Part shown: positions 1-9,244 of the stretch, one piece after another
Layout: every line of letters starts with the position of its first letter
How positions within the stretch are numbered: position 1 is the stretch's first letter
Origin: Chachezhania sediminis
Lineage (GTDB): Bacteria > Pseudomonadota > Alphaproteobacteria > Rhodobacterales > Rhodobacteraceae
Assembly: GCF_009765275.1 (NCBI RefSeq)
Contig: NZ_VOPH01000003.1
Coordinates: forward strand, 804,299 to 868,298
DNA length: 64,000 bases
Direction: 5' to 3'
Position numbers and translations under genes: made by a program
Notes under the pieces: generated by a model
What the model saw: only the letters and a program-made list of their open reading frames with translations
Databases searched by the model: none
Told to the model about the DNA's origin: nothing

Positions 1-353
1 CCCACCGCCAGCACCAGAACGGCGGCGCCGCCCTGCACGTGGGCGACAAAGGGCCAGACCAGCGCCGCGATCAGCGCCTGTTCCACCGTATTCTGAAGGA
101 CCCGCCCGTCGATGGCGGCCGCGCTGCCGGGGGCAGGGGGCTGACCGTCGATCAGCTCGGGATCGAAGAACCGCCGCCCGGCGATCCGCCCCACGATGGC
201 GATCAATACGGCCGCGGGTGACAGAAGCGCCAGCGGCAGGGCCAGGCCCGGCGGCGGCGCAGGCAGGCGGACCAGTTCCGGCAGGGCCAACTGGACCAGG
301 GCGCAGATCGCCCCCAGTCCCATTCCGGCCGCGATGGTCTTCTGCTTGTCCAT
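1..353 (-). CDS. MAPEG-like membrane protein, 3' end outside the window
   Basis: The reading frame starts at an ATG at 353 and stays open to the window edge (about 117 residues visible). It shows a hydrophobic segment at residues 7-25, a second at about 36-56 and a third at about 97-115. The stretch around residues 86-91, RVLQNTVEQ, resembles the N-T-x-E-Q motif common in MAPEG proteins (eicosanoid/glutathione metabolism membrane proteins), which are small four-helix inner-membrane proteins, many of unknown substrate in bacteria. It lies 16 bp downstream of the Ppx-like gene on the same strand and could be co-transcribed with it. The family assignment rests on hydropathy and the NTVEQ motif only; the C-terminus is not visible. 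Confidence 0.6.
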   Translation of the reverse strand, partial: MDKQKTIAAGMGLGAICALVQLALPELVRLPAPPPGLALPLALLSPAAVLIAIVGRIAGRRFFDPELIDGQPPAPGSAAAIDGRVLQNTVEQALIAALVWPFVAHVQGGAAVLVLAV

Positions 354-369
354 GGCGTGTCCCCCGGGC

Positions 370-1968
370 CTATTCGTAAAGCGACACCTCGACCGTGGCG
401 CCAAGCGCATCCGCCAGTGACGACAGCCGCGATTCCGCGACCTCTCCGTACAGTGCGCTGACGGCCCGCGGCATGTGAAGCCCCAGCCGTTTTTGCCCGG
501 GCGTCCAGTCCAGCGTGGCCATCTGCGCATCGGGCTGCATCCAGAGCATGGCACCGAAACGCATCGCCTTGCCCAGAATTTCGGCCTCTTTCTTGGTCTC
601 TTCGTCCAGCAGGTCGTAGAGCGCCTCGAACGAGGTGCCTTCGCGGGTCTTGCGATAGCGATACAGCAGCGCCAGCCCCAGGAAGATCCTTTCCCAGTGC
701 TTCAGCCCGCCCAGATTGGCGCGGGTGGCATATTCGAAACAGACCTCGGCCCGGTAATCGGGATGGGCGCGCCAGGACACGTCGTGCAGCAGGCAGGCGG
801 CCTTGATCAGCCGGACCTTGGCGGGTTCGGGTTCCGGGAACAGCGGGCTGACGAAACTGTAAAGCGTCTTGCCGAAGCCGGGCAGGCGCGCGTCCTTGGC
901 TTCCGCGAAGCGGCAGCTTTCGATCAGCGGATCGCGGTCGCGCAGCTTTTGCGGCATCTGTTCGTAAAGCGTCCCCTCGCGGATCCCGTAGCTGGAAATC
1001 GCGATATCCGCCGGGTCGAAGGCCCTGACCAGCCGGGAAAGCACCTCTGACGCCAGCGGCACCAGCGCCATCCGCGAGCCGGAGACGCCCGAGGCCGACC
1101 GCAGGCTTTCGATGTCCTGCGACGCGATCAGGTCGACCGTGGCCTGCACGTCGTCGCCGGTCATGCGGTATTCGTGAAGGACGTGCAGCGGATAGTTCCG
1201 CCGCATCATGTCGATCCGGGCAATGGCCCGCCAGCTGCCGCCGACCAGGAACAGCCGGTCGTGCTGCGGGCCCATGTAGTCGACCATGGTGGTCAGCGTC
1301 TCGTCGATGACCTTTGCCCGTTCCTTGGCACCACCGGCGATGTCGCGCATCTTCAGCGGTCCCAGCGGAGAGGTCATGCGCTTGCCTACGCGGCCATCCC
1401 GGATTTCGGCCAGTTCCATGGACGATCCGCCGATATCGCAGACCAGCCCGTAGGAGCCGGGCCAGCCCAGCAGGACGCCCTGCGCCGACAGCCGGGCTTC
1501 CTCGTCCCCGTTGATGACCCACATCTTCAGGCCGGTCTCGCGCTGGACCTCGTCCCGGAATTCGGGCCCGTCGACGGAATCGCGCACCGCCGCGGTGGCC
1601 ACGACGGTCAGCGAGGCCAGTTCCATGCCCTCCGCCAGAAGCTTGAACCGGCGTAGCGCCGCCAGCGCCCGTTCGCGGCCCAAGGGGTTCAGGCGCCCCG
1701 TCTCGGACTGTCCGGCACCCAGGGCGCACATCACCTTTTCGTTGTAGAAATAGGCGGGCGACCGGGCTGCGCCGTCGAAGACAACCAGCCGGACCGAGTT
1801 CGATCCAACATCGACCACGCCGACCCGGCTGAGCCGCCGTGCGCTGGGATCATCAAAGAGGGGACGGCCGAAAAGCCCCCTGTCTGGCTCTCCGCCGGTG
1901 CCGGTGGCATCTGCGCTGTCAGGGGTGCCCGACGGCGGTTGGCCGGCTTCGCTCCGCGATGTCTCCAT
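370..1968 (-). CDS. ppx: Ppx/GppA-family exopolyphosphatase or pppGpp phosphohydrolase
   Basis: This 532-residue protein contains the ASKHA-type phosphate-1 loop VVDVGSNSVRLVVFDG at about residues 51-66 and a second loop around VCDIGGSSMELAEI near residue 175, both typical of Ppx/GppA phosphatases. These enzymes release phosphate from polyphosphate or hydrolyse pppGpp in the cytoplasm. The C-terminal part after about residue 350 resembles the HD-like extension of longer family members. The ATG at 1968 is the first in frame; the poorly conserved first 45 residues may be a flexible tail. A plausible minus-strand promoter (TTGACC near 2041, then GATAGC) lies in the 160-bp gap towards hdaA. Polyphosphatase and pppGpp phosphatase activities cannot be told apart from sequence alone. 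Confidence 0.87.
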   Translation of the reverse strand: METSRSEAGQPPSGTPDSADATGTGGEPDRGLFGRPLFDDPSARRLSRVGVVDVGSNSVRLVVFDGAARSPAYFYNEKVMCALGAGQSETGRLNPLGRERALAALRRFKLLAEGMELASLTVVATAAVRDSVDGPEFRDEVQRETGLKMWVINGDEEARLSAQGVLLGWPGSYGLVCDIGGSSMELAEIRDGRVGKRMTSPLGPLKMRDIAGGAKERAKVIDETLTTMVDYMGPQHDRLFLVGGSWRAIARIDMMRRNYPLHVLHEYRMTGDDVQATVDLIASQDIESLRSASGVSGSRMALVPLASEVLSRLVRAFDPADIAISSYGIREGTLYEQMPQKLRDRDPLIESCRFAEAKDARLPGFGKTLYSFVSPLFPEPEPAKVRLIKAACLLHDVSWRAHPDYRAEVCFEYATRANLGGLKHWERIFLGLALLYRYRKTREGTSFEALYDLLDEETKKEAEILGKAMRFGAMLWMQPDAQMATLDWTPGQKRLGLHMPRAVSALYGEVAESRLSSLADALGATVEVSLYE

Positions 1969-2105
1969 GGGTGTTTCCGCCTCGCCATGGTGCCCGGATC
2001 AAGTTGGGCCCAGCTATCTGTCCGCCCCGTGCGGGGTCAAGTTGAGCCGATGCGGCATAATGGAACAATGCCCCTTATTTACGGGAAAGCAAACATTCCG
2101 TCCCT

Positions 2106-2121
2106 GCAACCTGCAGGTTGC
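2106..2121. repeat. Perfect 16-bp palindrome between hdaA and ppx
   Basis: GCAACCTGCAGGTTGC is a perfect 16-bp palindrome centred on a PstI-like CTGCAG. It lies 8 bp beyond the hdaA stop codon, in the gap before ppx. It has no T-run on either side, so it is not a convincing intrinsic terminator. It could be an operator or a simple stem at the hdaA mRNA end. Confidence 0.5.
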
Positions 2122-2128
2122 CGCCGGG

Positions 2129-2797
2129 TCAGGCCTGATCTTCCCTTAGAAGTTCAATGGCCAGCTGGCGGTTGACGTCGCGGCCACGGTCCATCGACAT
2201 GTGGTCCAGCCGGTCCACAACCCGGGCGGCGGCGGCGAAGGAGCGTTCCATGTGCCGCACAAGATACAGGATTACGCCGTCCTTGGGCCGGATCCCGCGG
2301 TCGGCGAACATCTTGATCATCACCGCGCCCAGAAGCGCGTCGTCGGGCGTGTCCAGCGCGACGGATGTGGCGCCTTCGCAGCGGCTTTGCAGGTCGGGCA
2401 GGGACAGCGCCCAGCGGCGCGGCACCAGCCGCCCGGTCATCAGAAGGCGGTGACCGTTGCCCAGCACCATGTTGTGAAGGTGAAACAGGGCGGTTTCATC
2501 GTCGCGCCGCCCGGCGATCCGGGGCACGTCCTCGACCGCTATCGGTCCTTGGGCCAGGTCCGGCAGGTCCTGTTTCGCCAGATCCATGGCCGGGATCAGC
2601 CGCGCGCCGCTTTCGCCGGCCCAGACATGGGCCAGGTGGGTCTTGCCGGCGCCGGCGGGGCCGGTCAGAACCATCTTTTCGCCGGGCCACACACCGTCCA
2701 GCGCCGCAAGTGCAATGGCATTGGCGGGCGAGACGAAGAAATCTTCCCGTCCCAGTGCGGTTCGCACCGGAAGATCGAAACGCAGCTGTTCGGTCAT
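2129..2797 (-). CDS. hdaA: HdaA / DnaA-related AAA+ regulator of replication initiation
   Basis: A 222-residue DnaA-like protein lacking the DNA-binding domain IV of DnaA. It has a Walker A-type loop GPAGAGKTHLAH at about residues 46-57 and a sensor/arginine region TGRLVPRRW near residue 125. Such HdaA proteins act with the beta clamp to inactivate DnaA-ATP. The QLRFDLP stretch at residues 4-10 resembles the N-terminal clamp-binding motif of Hda (QLxLP-like). I chose the ATG at 2797 because this motif follows it directly and it starts one base after the stop codon of the upstream permease gene (TAA-G-ATG), indicating translational coupling. A longer frame to 2881 would overlap that gene and adds nothing recognisable. 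Confidence 0.87.
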   Translation of the reverse strand: MTEQLRFDLPVRTALGREDFFVSPANAIALAALDGVWPGEKMVLTGPAGAGKTHLAHVWAGESGARLIPAMDLAKQDLPDLAQGPIAVEDVPRIAGRRDDETALFHLHNMVLGNGHRLLMTGRLVPRRWALSLPDLQSRCEGATSVALDTPDDALLGAVMIKMFADRGIRPKDGVILYLVRHMERSFAAAARVVDRLDHMSMDRGRDVNRQLAIELLREDQA

Positions 2798-2798
2798 C

Positions 2799-3866
2799 TT
2801 ACTCGGCGTCCTGCCCGACATGGCCCTTGTAAAGCTTGCTGTGCAGGTACTGCCGTACGCCAAAGCGTGCAAGCACCCCAAGGGCGGCGGTCACCGGGAC
2901 CGCGATCAGAAGGCCAACAAAGCCGAAAAGCGCGCCGAAGACCGACAGGGCCAACAGCAGCCAGACCGGGTGCAGACCCACGGAATTGCCGACAAGGCGG
3001 GGGGTCAGGAAATTGCCTTCGACCACCTGTCCGGCCATGAAGACGCCTGCCACCAGCGCCACCTGGGTCCAGTCGCCCCAGAACTGGAAAAGGGCCAGGC
3101 CAATGGCCAGCGCGCCGCCGATCAGGGCGCCCAGGTAGGGGATGAAGGTGACCATGCCGGCGATGAAGCCCACGACCAGGCCGAAGTTCAGCCCGACCAG
3201 CATCAGCGCGGCGGAATAGTAGATCCCGAGGATCAGGCAGACCGTGCCCATGCCGCGGACGAAGGCCGACAGGGTGGCGTCGATCTCGGACGCCAGCTGG
3301 CGGATTGTGGGGGCGTGGTCGCGGGGCAGAAGGTCGTCGATCCTGGCGATCATCCGGTCCCAGTCCAGCAGAAGATAGACCGCGACGACCGGCACGATCA
3401 GGAACAGGGTTACAAGGTTCACGACCGACATCGCCGATCCGAAGACCACGCCCGCCACGGCGGTAGCGCCGTCCTTCAGGCTGTCGCCGAAGGTCGACAG
3501 CGCCTTGCGCAGGGTGGACCCCTCTTCCAGCATGTGGGGATAGCGCTGGTTCAGGAAATCCTGCGCATCGCGGAAGATCTGCGGCGCGGTCTGGATCAGG
3601 TCGACGGTCTGCGACACCAGTGTCGGCACGAAAAGCAGGAAGACCGCGACGAAAAGCAGGATGCCCACGATGGTGATCACCGCAGTCGCGGCGACCCGGG
3701 ACAGACCCATCCGTTCCAGACGGTCGGCGATCGGGTCGATGAAATAGGCGATGGCGCCGCCGATGACGAAGGGCAGCAGCTGGTCCCCCAGGAACCACAG
3801 CACCGCGGTCAGCACGGCCAGGGCGATGCCCCAGTAGCGGAATTGCGTCTCGACCGGAAGCGCCAT
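2799..3866 (-). CDS. AI-2E (PerM/UPF0118) family transporter
   Basis: This is a 355-residue polytopic membrane protein with about eight hydrophobic segments. There is a pair near the N-terminus, one around residues 45-75, and a cluster in the C-terminal half separated from the N-terminal part by a charged region (about residues 80-130). This is the usual AI-2E/PerM layout. Family members include autoinducer-2 exporters and Na+/H+ antiporters, so the substrate is open. The ATG at 3866 is preferred because AGGGG lies 6-7 bases upstream; an in-frame ATG at 3920 would add 18 residues and has no clear ribosome site. It is the first gene of a pair with hdaA. Confidence 0.85.
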   Translation of the reverse strand: MALPVETQFRYWGIALAVLTAVLWFLGDQLLPFVIGGAIAYFIDPIADRLERMGLSRVAATAVITIVGILLFVAVFLLFVPTLVSQTVDLIQTAPQIFRDAQDFLNQRYPHMLEEGSTLRKALSTFGDSLKDGATAVAGVVFGSAMSVVNLVTLFLIVPVVAVYLLLDWDRMIARIDDLLPRDHAPTIRQLASEIDATLSAFVRGMGTVCLILGIYYSAALMLVGLNFGLVVGFIAGMVTFIPYLGALIGGALAIGLALFQFWGDWTQVALVAGVFMAGQVVEGNFLTPRLVGNSVGLHPVWLLLALSVFGALFGFVGLLIAVPVTAALGVLARFGVRQYLHSKLYKGHVGQDAE

Positions 3867-4282
3867 GAAAACCCCTGCAGATCGCCGCCGCCGGGGCGGC
3901 CCAAACTTTGGATCAGACATCGCTTAATGCGGCCCCGGGCGCAACAGTTTCAAGCCGAAGAACGGACGGCCCGCAGCACCTGGTTCAGGCAAAGACGGCC
4001 CGCGACCGCCCTCTGCGGGCAAGGCAAACCTCCGGCGCAAACCTGCGGCTTTCGTTTTGTACGCCTGCGCCCTGGTGGGTCATCTGCGGACAGCAGGTGC
4101 CGCCTTCAGGGTAGGGAATACCCGTATCGGGGCGCATGCGGGGCTGTCCGGGACCAGAAATACCTTGACGGTTGCGGCGCCGGGTCACCACGCTTGGCCC
4201 AAGAATTCTTGCCAATCCATTTTCAGGGCCCTTGGGGGCCGATTTTACCCGATCCCAAGCCCTTGTTCAGGAGGTGCGGACA
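3867..4282. other. Intergenic stretch without a recognised gene
   Basis: This divergent gap separates the AI-2E permease and hydrolase genes. I see no convincing reading frame, RNA gene or terminator. An AGGAGG-type ribosome site at about 4269-4274 belongs to the hydrolase gene. Promoters for both neighbours must lie here but no strong hexamer pair stands out. Confidence 0.5.
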
Positions 4283-5206
4283 ATGGCCCTTTTCTTTTCG
4301 CGCAGGACCTACAACGCGCAGACGCAGAAGTTCACCAACAACCCGGCGGCGCTGACGCGCTATGTCTCGATCTCGGATCCCGGCGCTGGGGGAACGCGCA
4401 AGGGCGGCATCGTCAGCCGGGAAAACTGGCTGGACCTGGTCGGGCAGGAGGGCGCGGCGAACGGCGTGCTGGTCTTTGTCCATGGGTTCAACACCTCGCA
4501 GGCGGACATGCTGAACCGGCTGGCGAAGATCAAGGCCGGGGTGGCGGCCCATGGGTTCCGGGGCGCTGTGGTGGCCTTCGACTGGCCCAGCGACGGGGCG
4601 GTCCATGCCTATGACAGGGACCGGTCGGATGCCAAGACGGTCGCGCCGCATCTGGTGGGCGACGGTATCGTGCCGCTGCTGGGCATGTCGCCCCGGCCCA
4701 GGATCCATATCCTGGCGCATTCCATGGGCGGTCTTGTCGTCCTGCGGGCGCTGTCGGATTTCGGCGATTCCGCGGGGCCCACGCGGGCCAACTGGGGGGC
4801 AGACGAAATCCTGTTCGCCTCGGCCGATGTGGACGCGGCCTGGCTGGAACGGGGGGCCTGGGGCGGGCTGGTGCTGAAGGCGCGGGCCAAGCGGTTCACC
4901 AACTACTATTGCGGCCGGGACCGGGTGCTGGACCTGTCGGGCAACGTAATCAACGGTGGGCGCGAACGGGTGGGGCGGGTCGGCATGCCGGCGCCCCGGA
5001 CGGGCGGGCACTGGGATCTTTATGCCAACGAACAATACCTGCGGGACGTGCCGGATGCGCAGCGGACGATGACCTATTCCCATACCTGGTGGTTCGACAA
5101 TGACGGGTTCTACAAGGACGTCGCCCTGACCCTGGCGGGTGAGAATGCCGAGACGATGCCGACCCGACGTAGGACCAATATCGACGACCTGGCGCTGTTG
5201 ACCTGA
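4283..5206 (+). CDS. DUF900-type alpha/beta hydrolase
   Basis: A 307-residue cytoplasmic protein with the alpha/beta-hydrolase strand-loop FVHGFNTS at residues 65-72 (oxyanion region) and the nucleophile elbow AHSMGG at 145-150, making Ser147 the probable nucleophile. The combination VHGFN...AHSMGG is typical of DUF900 hydrolases/esterases whose natural substrates are unknown. A downstream acid and His cannot be fixed with certainty. The ATG at 4283 is chosen because an AGGAGG sits 8-9 bases upstream; a longer frame from 4172 includes untranslated-looking sequence. It appears monocistronic. Confidence 0.82.
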   Translation: MALFFSRRTYNAQTQKFTNNPAALTRYVSISDPGAGGTRKGGIVSRENWLDLVGQEGAANGVLVFVHGFNTSQADMLNRLAKIKAGVAAHGFRGAVVAFDWPSDGAVHAYDRDRSDAKTVAPHLVGDGIVPLLGMSPRPRIHILAHSMGGLVVLRALSDFGDSAGPTRANWGADEILFASADVDAAWLERGAWGGLVLKARAKRFTNYYCGRDRVLDLSGNVINGGRERVGRVGMPAPRTGGHWDLYANEQYLRDVPDAQRTMTYSHTWWFDNDGFYKDVALTLAGENAETMPTRRRTNIDDLALLT

Positions 5207-5255
5207 GCGGGCGGAACAGTGCCCGTAGACCACGCCCCTTGCGGCGTCCCGAGGG

Positions 5256-5279
5256 TCGGGCGGGGTTTACCCCGCCGCA
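5256..5279. repeat. Short REP-like palindrome (GGCGGGGT/ACCCCGCC)
   Basis: The arms GGCGGGGT and ACCCCGCC are separated by TT, forming a perfect palindrome between the hydrolase gene and proS. A near-identical copy with AA at the centre lies after murC at about 63076-63093. A repeat at unrelated gene ends suggests a small dispersed palindromic element. Confidence 0.5.
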
Positions 5280-5425
5280 TCCGATCTGACGCGAGCTGAT
5301 CGAATACAAGTTCCGCCCGGTGAAACGGCGGGGTGAACCGCGCCCTGCGGGTGGCGTCCGCGATTGCGCCTGTTCCGCCTTTCCCCTAAACCCACGGCCA
5401 GCCTGACCTGTCTGCGAGTACAAGA

Positions 5426-6766
5426 ATGCGCCTGAGCCGCTATTTCCTGCCCGTCCTGAAGGAAACGCCTTCCGAGGCGTCCATCGTCAGCCACCGCCTG
5501 ATGCTGCGTGCCGGCATGATCAAGCAGGAGCAGGCGGGGATCTATTCCTGGCTGCCGCTGGGCTTCAAGGTGCTGCAGCGCCTGCAGCAGATCGTGCACG
5601 AGGAACAGCAGCGCGCGGGTCACATCCCGCTTCTGATGCCCACCTTGCAGCCGGCCGAGCTGTGGAAGGAAAGCGGCCGCTACGACGCCTATGGCGCCGA
5701 GATGCTGCGCATCAAGGACCGGCACGACCGCGACATGCTGTACGGTCCGACGAACGAGGAGATGATCACCGACATCTTCCGTCAGAACATCGCGAGCTAC
5801 CGCGACCTGCCGCTGACGCTCTATCACATCCAGTGGAAGTTCCGGGACGAAATCCGCCCGCGCTTTGGCGTGATGCGGGGGCGCGAGTTCCTGATGAAGG
5901 ACGGCTACAACTTCGACATCGACATGGACGCGGCGCTCCACGCCTACAACCGTCACCTTGTGACCTACCTGCGCACCTACGAGCGGATGGGCCTGCAGGC
6001 GATCCCGATGCGTGCCGATGGCGGCCCCATTGGTGGCGACTATACCCACGAATTCCTGGTGCTGGCCGACACGGGCGAGTCGGAGGTCTTCTATGACAGC
6101 GAGATCACCGACCTGAAATTCGGCGACCGCGAGATCGATTTCGACAGCGTCGACGAATGCCGCGCGGTGCTGGAAGAGTTCACCTCGCGCTATGCCCGCA
6201 CGGACGAGACCCATGACGAGGCGCTGTTCAACGAGATCCCCGAGGAACGCCGCCGCACGGCGCGCGGGATCGAGGTTGGCCAGATCTTCTATTTCGGCAC
6301 CAAGTATTCCGAGGCGATGGGCGCCACGGTTCAGAACGCGGCCGGAGAGAACGTGCCGGTCCACATGGGGTCCCATGGCATCGGCGTGTCGCGCCTGCTG
6401 GGCGCGATCATCGAGGCCAGCCACGACGACAAGGGTATCATCTGGCCGGAAGGGGTGACCCCGTTCCACGCCGGAATCGTGAACCTGCGCCAGGGCGACG
6501 CCGAGGCGGATGCCGCCTGCGAAGGGCTCTACAAGGCGCTGCGGGCCAAGGGTCTGGATCCGCTCTACGACGACCGGGACGAAAGGGCGGGCGCGAAGTT
6601 CGCGACCATGGACCTGATCGGCCTTCCGTGGCGGATCACCGTGGGTCCGCGCGGGCTGAAGAACGGCGTGGTCGAACTGACCAGCCGCAAGACCGGCGAG
6701 AGCACCGAGATGGCGCCGGAAGCCGCTGTCGAGGAGATCGCTAAGATCTACGCGGGCGTTCTCTGA
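5426..6766 (+). CDS. proS: Prolyl-tRNA synthetase, short alphaproteobacterial form
   Basis: This 446-residue class II aminoacyl-tRNA synthetase charges tRNA-Pro in the cytoplasm. Visible landmarks are the N-terminal [13 protein letters not shown], the motif 1 region around residues 60-85, the motif 2 segment [21 protein letters not shown] at about 140-160, the [18 protein letters not shown] motif 3 region near 312-330, and a C-terminal anticodon-binding domain. Its length is about 125 residues below E. coli ProS because the editing (INS) insertion between motifs 2 and 3 is missing, as in other alphaproteobacteria. It is separated from lolC/E by 280 bp containing repeats. Confidence 0.96.
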   Translation: MRLSRYFLPVLKETPSEASIVSHRLMLRAGMIKQEQAGIYSWLPLGFKVLQRLQQIVHEEQQRAGHIPLLMPTLQPAELWKESGRYDAYGAEMLRIKDRHDRDMLYGPTNEEMITDIFRQNIASYRDLPLTLYHIQWKFRDEIRPRFGVMRGREFLMKDGYNFDIDMDAALHAYNRHLVTYLRTYERMGLQAIPMRADGGPIGGDYTHEFLVLADTGESEVFYDSEITDLKFGDREIDFDSVDECRAVLEEFTSRYARTDETHDEALFNEIPEERRRTARGIEVGQIFYFGTKYSEAMGATVQNAAGENVPVHMGSHGIGVSRLLGAIIEASHDDKGIIWPEGVTPFHAGIVNLRQGDAEADAACEGLYKALRAKGLDPLYDDRDERAGAKFATMDLIGLPWRITVGPRGLKNGVVELTSRKTGESTEMAPEAAVEEIAKIYAGVL

Positions 6767-6780
6767 CCCGTTGGTGAGTG

Positions 6781-6805
6781 GTGCGTGGGGGACCACGCAC
6801 CCTAC
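6781..6805. repeat. GTGCGTG-type palindromic repeat, copy 1
   Basis: Arms GTGCGTGG and CCACGCAC flank a short loop and are followed by CCTAC. This is the inverted form of the TAGGGTGCGTG element found again at 6853, 32420, 39285 and 39501. Confidence 0.55.
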
Positions 6806-6852
6806 GCATGGTGCGCCCGGCGTGACCGATCCGGTGACGCGACAATAGCGTC

Positions 6853-6877
6853 GTAGGGTGCGTGCTCTGCACGCACC
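6853..6877. repeat. GTGCGTG-type palindromic repeat, copy 2
   Basis: GTAGGG precedes a hairpin with arms GTGCGTG and CACGCAC and loop CTCTG. The same 25-bp sequence recurs almost unchanged at 32420-32444, which identifies it as a dispersed intergenic element and not a gene-specific site. Confidence 0.65.
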
Positions 6878-7045
6878 TTTCCCTTCATTGGAGCCCGGAA
6901 ATGCCGCGTGGGGACCATGCCCCCGCCGGATGCCGCCCCCGCCGGCCCGCATCTGCCTGTCGCCGATCCGTGACCCGGTGCCGCTTGACGGCGGCAGGGC
7001 AAGACCGCAGGGTCCGCGCGACCCGAACCAGCCCTTGGAGCCGAC

Positions 7046-8332
7046 ATGGCCGACGGACCGGCGCCCTTCGCGCGCTATGAATGGATGATCGCCTGGCGGT
7101 ATCTGCGCGCGACTCGGGCCGAAGGCGGCGTGTCGGTCATGACCTGGATCAGCCTGATCGGCATTACCCTGGCGGTGGCGGCCCTGATCGCGACGCTGGC
7201 GGTGCGCACCGGCTTCCGGTCGGAATTCGTCGACACGATCCTGGGCGCCAATGCCCATGCCACGATCTATTCCACCGGCAAGGTAGACGAACAGGGGCGG
7301 GTCGATCGTTCCATCGCCGACTATGCCGCGATGGCCGAACGGCTGGAACAGGTGCCGGGCGTCATGGACGCGGCGCCGCTGGTCAAGGGCCAGGTCATGG
7401 TCGCGAACCAGGGCCGGAACGCGGGCGCCGAGGTCTTCGGCATTTCGGCCGCCGACCTGGCGGACATCCCCGGCGTGGCCGAAAGCCCCGATGCGACGGG
7501 CGACCTGTCCCGTTTCGGCGAAGGCGTGGCGCTGGGCGCTGCACTGGCGCGCGAACTGGGCGTGCAGGTGGGCGACGGCGTGCGGCTGATCTCTCCGGAA
7601 GGGGTGCGCACGGCCTTCGGCACCAGCCCGCGGGTGAAGGGGTACGAGGTCGTCTATGTCTTTTCCGCCGGGCGCTACGACATCGACCGGACGCGGGTCT
7701 ACATGCCCTTTGCCGAGGCACAGGATTACTTCAACCGCGAAGGCGTGGCGGACCAGATCGACGTGATGCTGGACGACCCGGAACATGTGCAGCAGGTCGA
7801 ACTGGCACTGCTGCAGGCCGCCGGGCCCACGGCGGTGATCTGGACCTGGCAGGACATGCAGGGCGGGTTCCTGCGGGCGCTTCAGATGGAAGACAACGTG
7901 ATGTTCGTCATCCTGTCGATCCTGGTGCTGATCGCGACCATGAACATCGTGTCGGGCCTGATCATGCTGGTGAAGAACAAGGGCCGCGACATCGGCGTTC
8001 TGCGCACCATCGGGCTGAGCGAGGGCGCGGTGCTGCGGGTCTTCTTCATCTGCGGGGCGGCGACCGGCGTGGCCGGCACGGTGCTGGGCGTGACGCTGGG
8101 GTGCCTCTTTGCCATCTACATCGACCAGATCTTCGCGGTGGTGGACTATATCGCCGGGGGAGGGGTCTGGGATCCGCAGATCCGTGGCATCTATGCGCTG
8201 CCGGCGGAACTGCAACTGGACGACGTGCTGTCGGCGGTGGCGCTGTCCCTGGGCCTGTCCTTTATCGTCACGATCTTCCCGGCACGGCGTGCGGCCCGGA
8301 TGAACCCGGTGGAGGCGCTGCGCTATGAGTGA
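7046..8332 (+). CDS. lolC: Lipoprotein-releasing system permease (LolC/E family)
   Basis: This 428-residue inner-membrane protein belongs to the ABC3 (FtsX/MacB-like) permease family that extracts outer-membrane lipoproteins from the inner membrane. The N-terminus has the family signature [11 protein letters not shown]...[21 protein letters not shown] (residues about 11-46, first membrane segment). A large periplasmic domain follows to about residue 275, then three C-terminal membrane segments (about 285-310, 330-360, 390-415), with [18 protein letters not shown] at the end. Only one permease gene is present, as usual where a single LolC/E-type homodimer serves the transporter; naming it C rather than E is arbitrary. 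Its stop overlaps the lolD start by 8 bp. Confidence 0.92.
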   Translation: MADGPAPFARYEWMIAWRYLRATRAEGGVSVMTWISLIGITLAVAALIATLAVRTGFRSEFVDTILGANAHATIYSTGKVDEQGRVDRSIADYAAMAERLEQVPGVMDAAPLVKGQVMVANQGRNAGAEVFGISAADLADIPGVAESPDATGDLSRFGEGVALGAALARELGVQVGDGVRLISPEGVRTAFGTSPRVKGYEVVYVFSAGRYDIDRTRVYMPFAEAQDYFNREGVADQIDVMLDDPEHVQQVELALLQAAGPTAVIWTWQDMQGGFLRALQMEDNVMFVILSILVLIATMNIVSGLIMLVKNKGRDIGVLRTIGLSEGAVLRVFFICGAATGVAGTVLGVTLGCLFAIYIDQIFAVVDYIAGGGVWDPQIRGIYALPAELQLDDVLSAVALSLGLSFIVTIFPARRAARMNPVEALRYE

Positions 8333-9005
8333 CATCGCGCTGCGCCTGGCGGGCGTGACCAAGACCTACAATGCCGGCAAGCCAAACGAGGTCGCTGTTC
8401 TGCGCGGGATCGAATTGGACCTGCGGGCGGGCGAGGCCGTGGCGCTGGTGGCGCCGTCTGGGGCCGGCAAGTCGACGCTGCTGCATATCGCGGGGCTTCT
8501 GGACACCGCCGATGGCGGCGTCGTCGAAATCGGCGGGCGCGACATGTCCGGGGCGGGCGACGCGGCGCGCACGGCGGTGCGGCGGCGCGACGTGGGTTTC
8601 GTCTACCAGTTTCACCACCTTCTGCCGGAATTCACGGCGGCCGAGAACATCGTGCTGCCGCAACTGGCCAATGGTGTGGCGCGCGGGGCGGCAAAGGCCC
8701 GCGCGGCAGAGCTTCTGGACAGCGTCGGCGTGGGCGCCCGCGCGGGCCACCGGCCGGCGGCCCTGTCGGGGGGCGAACAGCAGCGGGTGGCCTTCTGCCG
8801 AGCGCTGGCCAACCGGCCGCGGGTGCTGCTGGCGGACGAACCCACGGGAAATCTGGACCCGGCAACGTCCGAACGGGTGTTCGAGGCGCTGATGGCGCTG
8901 GTCCGGAACGAAGGCCTTGCGGCGCTGGTCGCAACCCATAATCCGGATCTCGCCGCGCGCATGGATCGGGTGCTGCGGATGGAGAACGGGCAGCTGGCCG
9001 GCTGA
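8325..9005 (+). CDS. lolD: Lipoprotein-releasing system ATP-binding protein
   Basis: This 226-residue ABC ATPase powers the adjacent LolC/E permease. The Walker A loop is [12 protein letters not shown] (about residues 43-54), the signature LSGGEQQRV is near 145-153, and Walker [13 protein letters not shown] is at about 165-176. The length and the motif wording match LolD. The start codon lies inside the end of lolC/E, so the two subunits are translationally coupled. Confidence 0.94.
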   Translation: MSDIALRLAGVTKTYNAGKPNEVAVLRGIELDLRAGEAVALVAPSGAGKSTLLHIAGLLDTADGGVVEIGGRDMSGAGDAARTAVRRRDVGFVYQFHHLLPEFTAAENIVLPQLANGVARGAAKARAAELLDSVGVGARAGHRPAALSGGEQQRVAFCRALANRPRVLLADEPTGNLDPATSERVFEALMALVRNEGLAALVATHNPDLAARMDRVLRMENGQLAG

Positions 9006-9244
9006 GGTCGGTCAGGCCGCGATCCTACGGTTCCGCGTTGCCCCGTCGGATGCCTTCCGCATCTTTTGTCTCGCCGGGGGTGCGGGCCCGACGCCCGGTT
9101 TGGCGGTGCAACCTTTGCAGCCTGTACAAGAGGGCGGGGCAATGGCTGTGGATCAGGCGGTGGCGGTATGCGCGGATCACACGGGAAACAGGCGTGACAT
9201 ATGCTGCCGGCGGATCGGACGGCAGCAGTGTACCCCGCTTTCGG

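Noticed and set aside
2586-4355. 589-residue plus-strand frame over the AI-2E gene
   Set aside because: Antisense to the permease gene, with low-complexity Gln/His/Asp translation and no ribosome site.
5267-8362. 1031-residue open frame on the minus strand
   Set aside because: Antisense to proS and lolC/E, with the same low-information His/Gln/Arg-rich composition; both plus-strand genes have full motif support.
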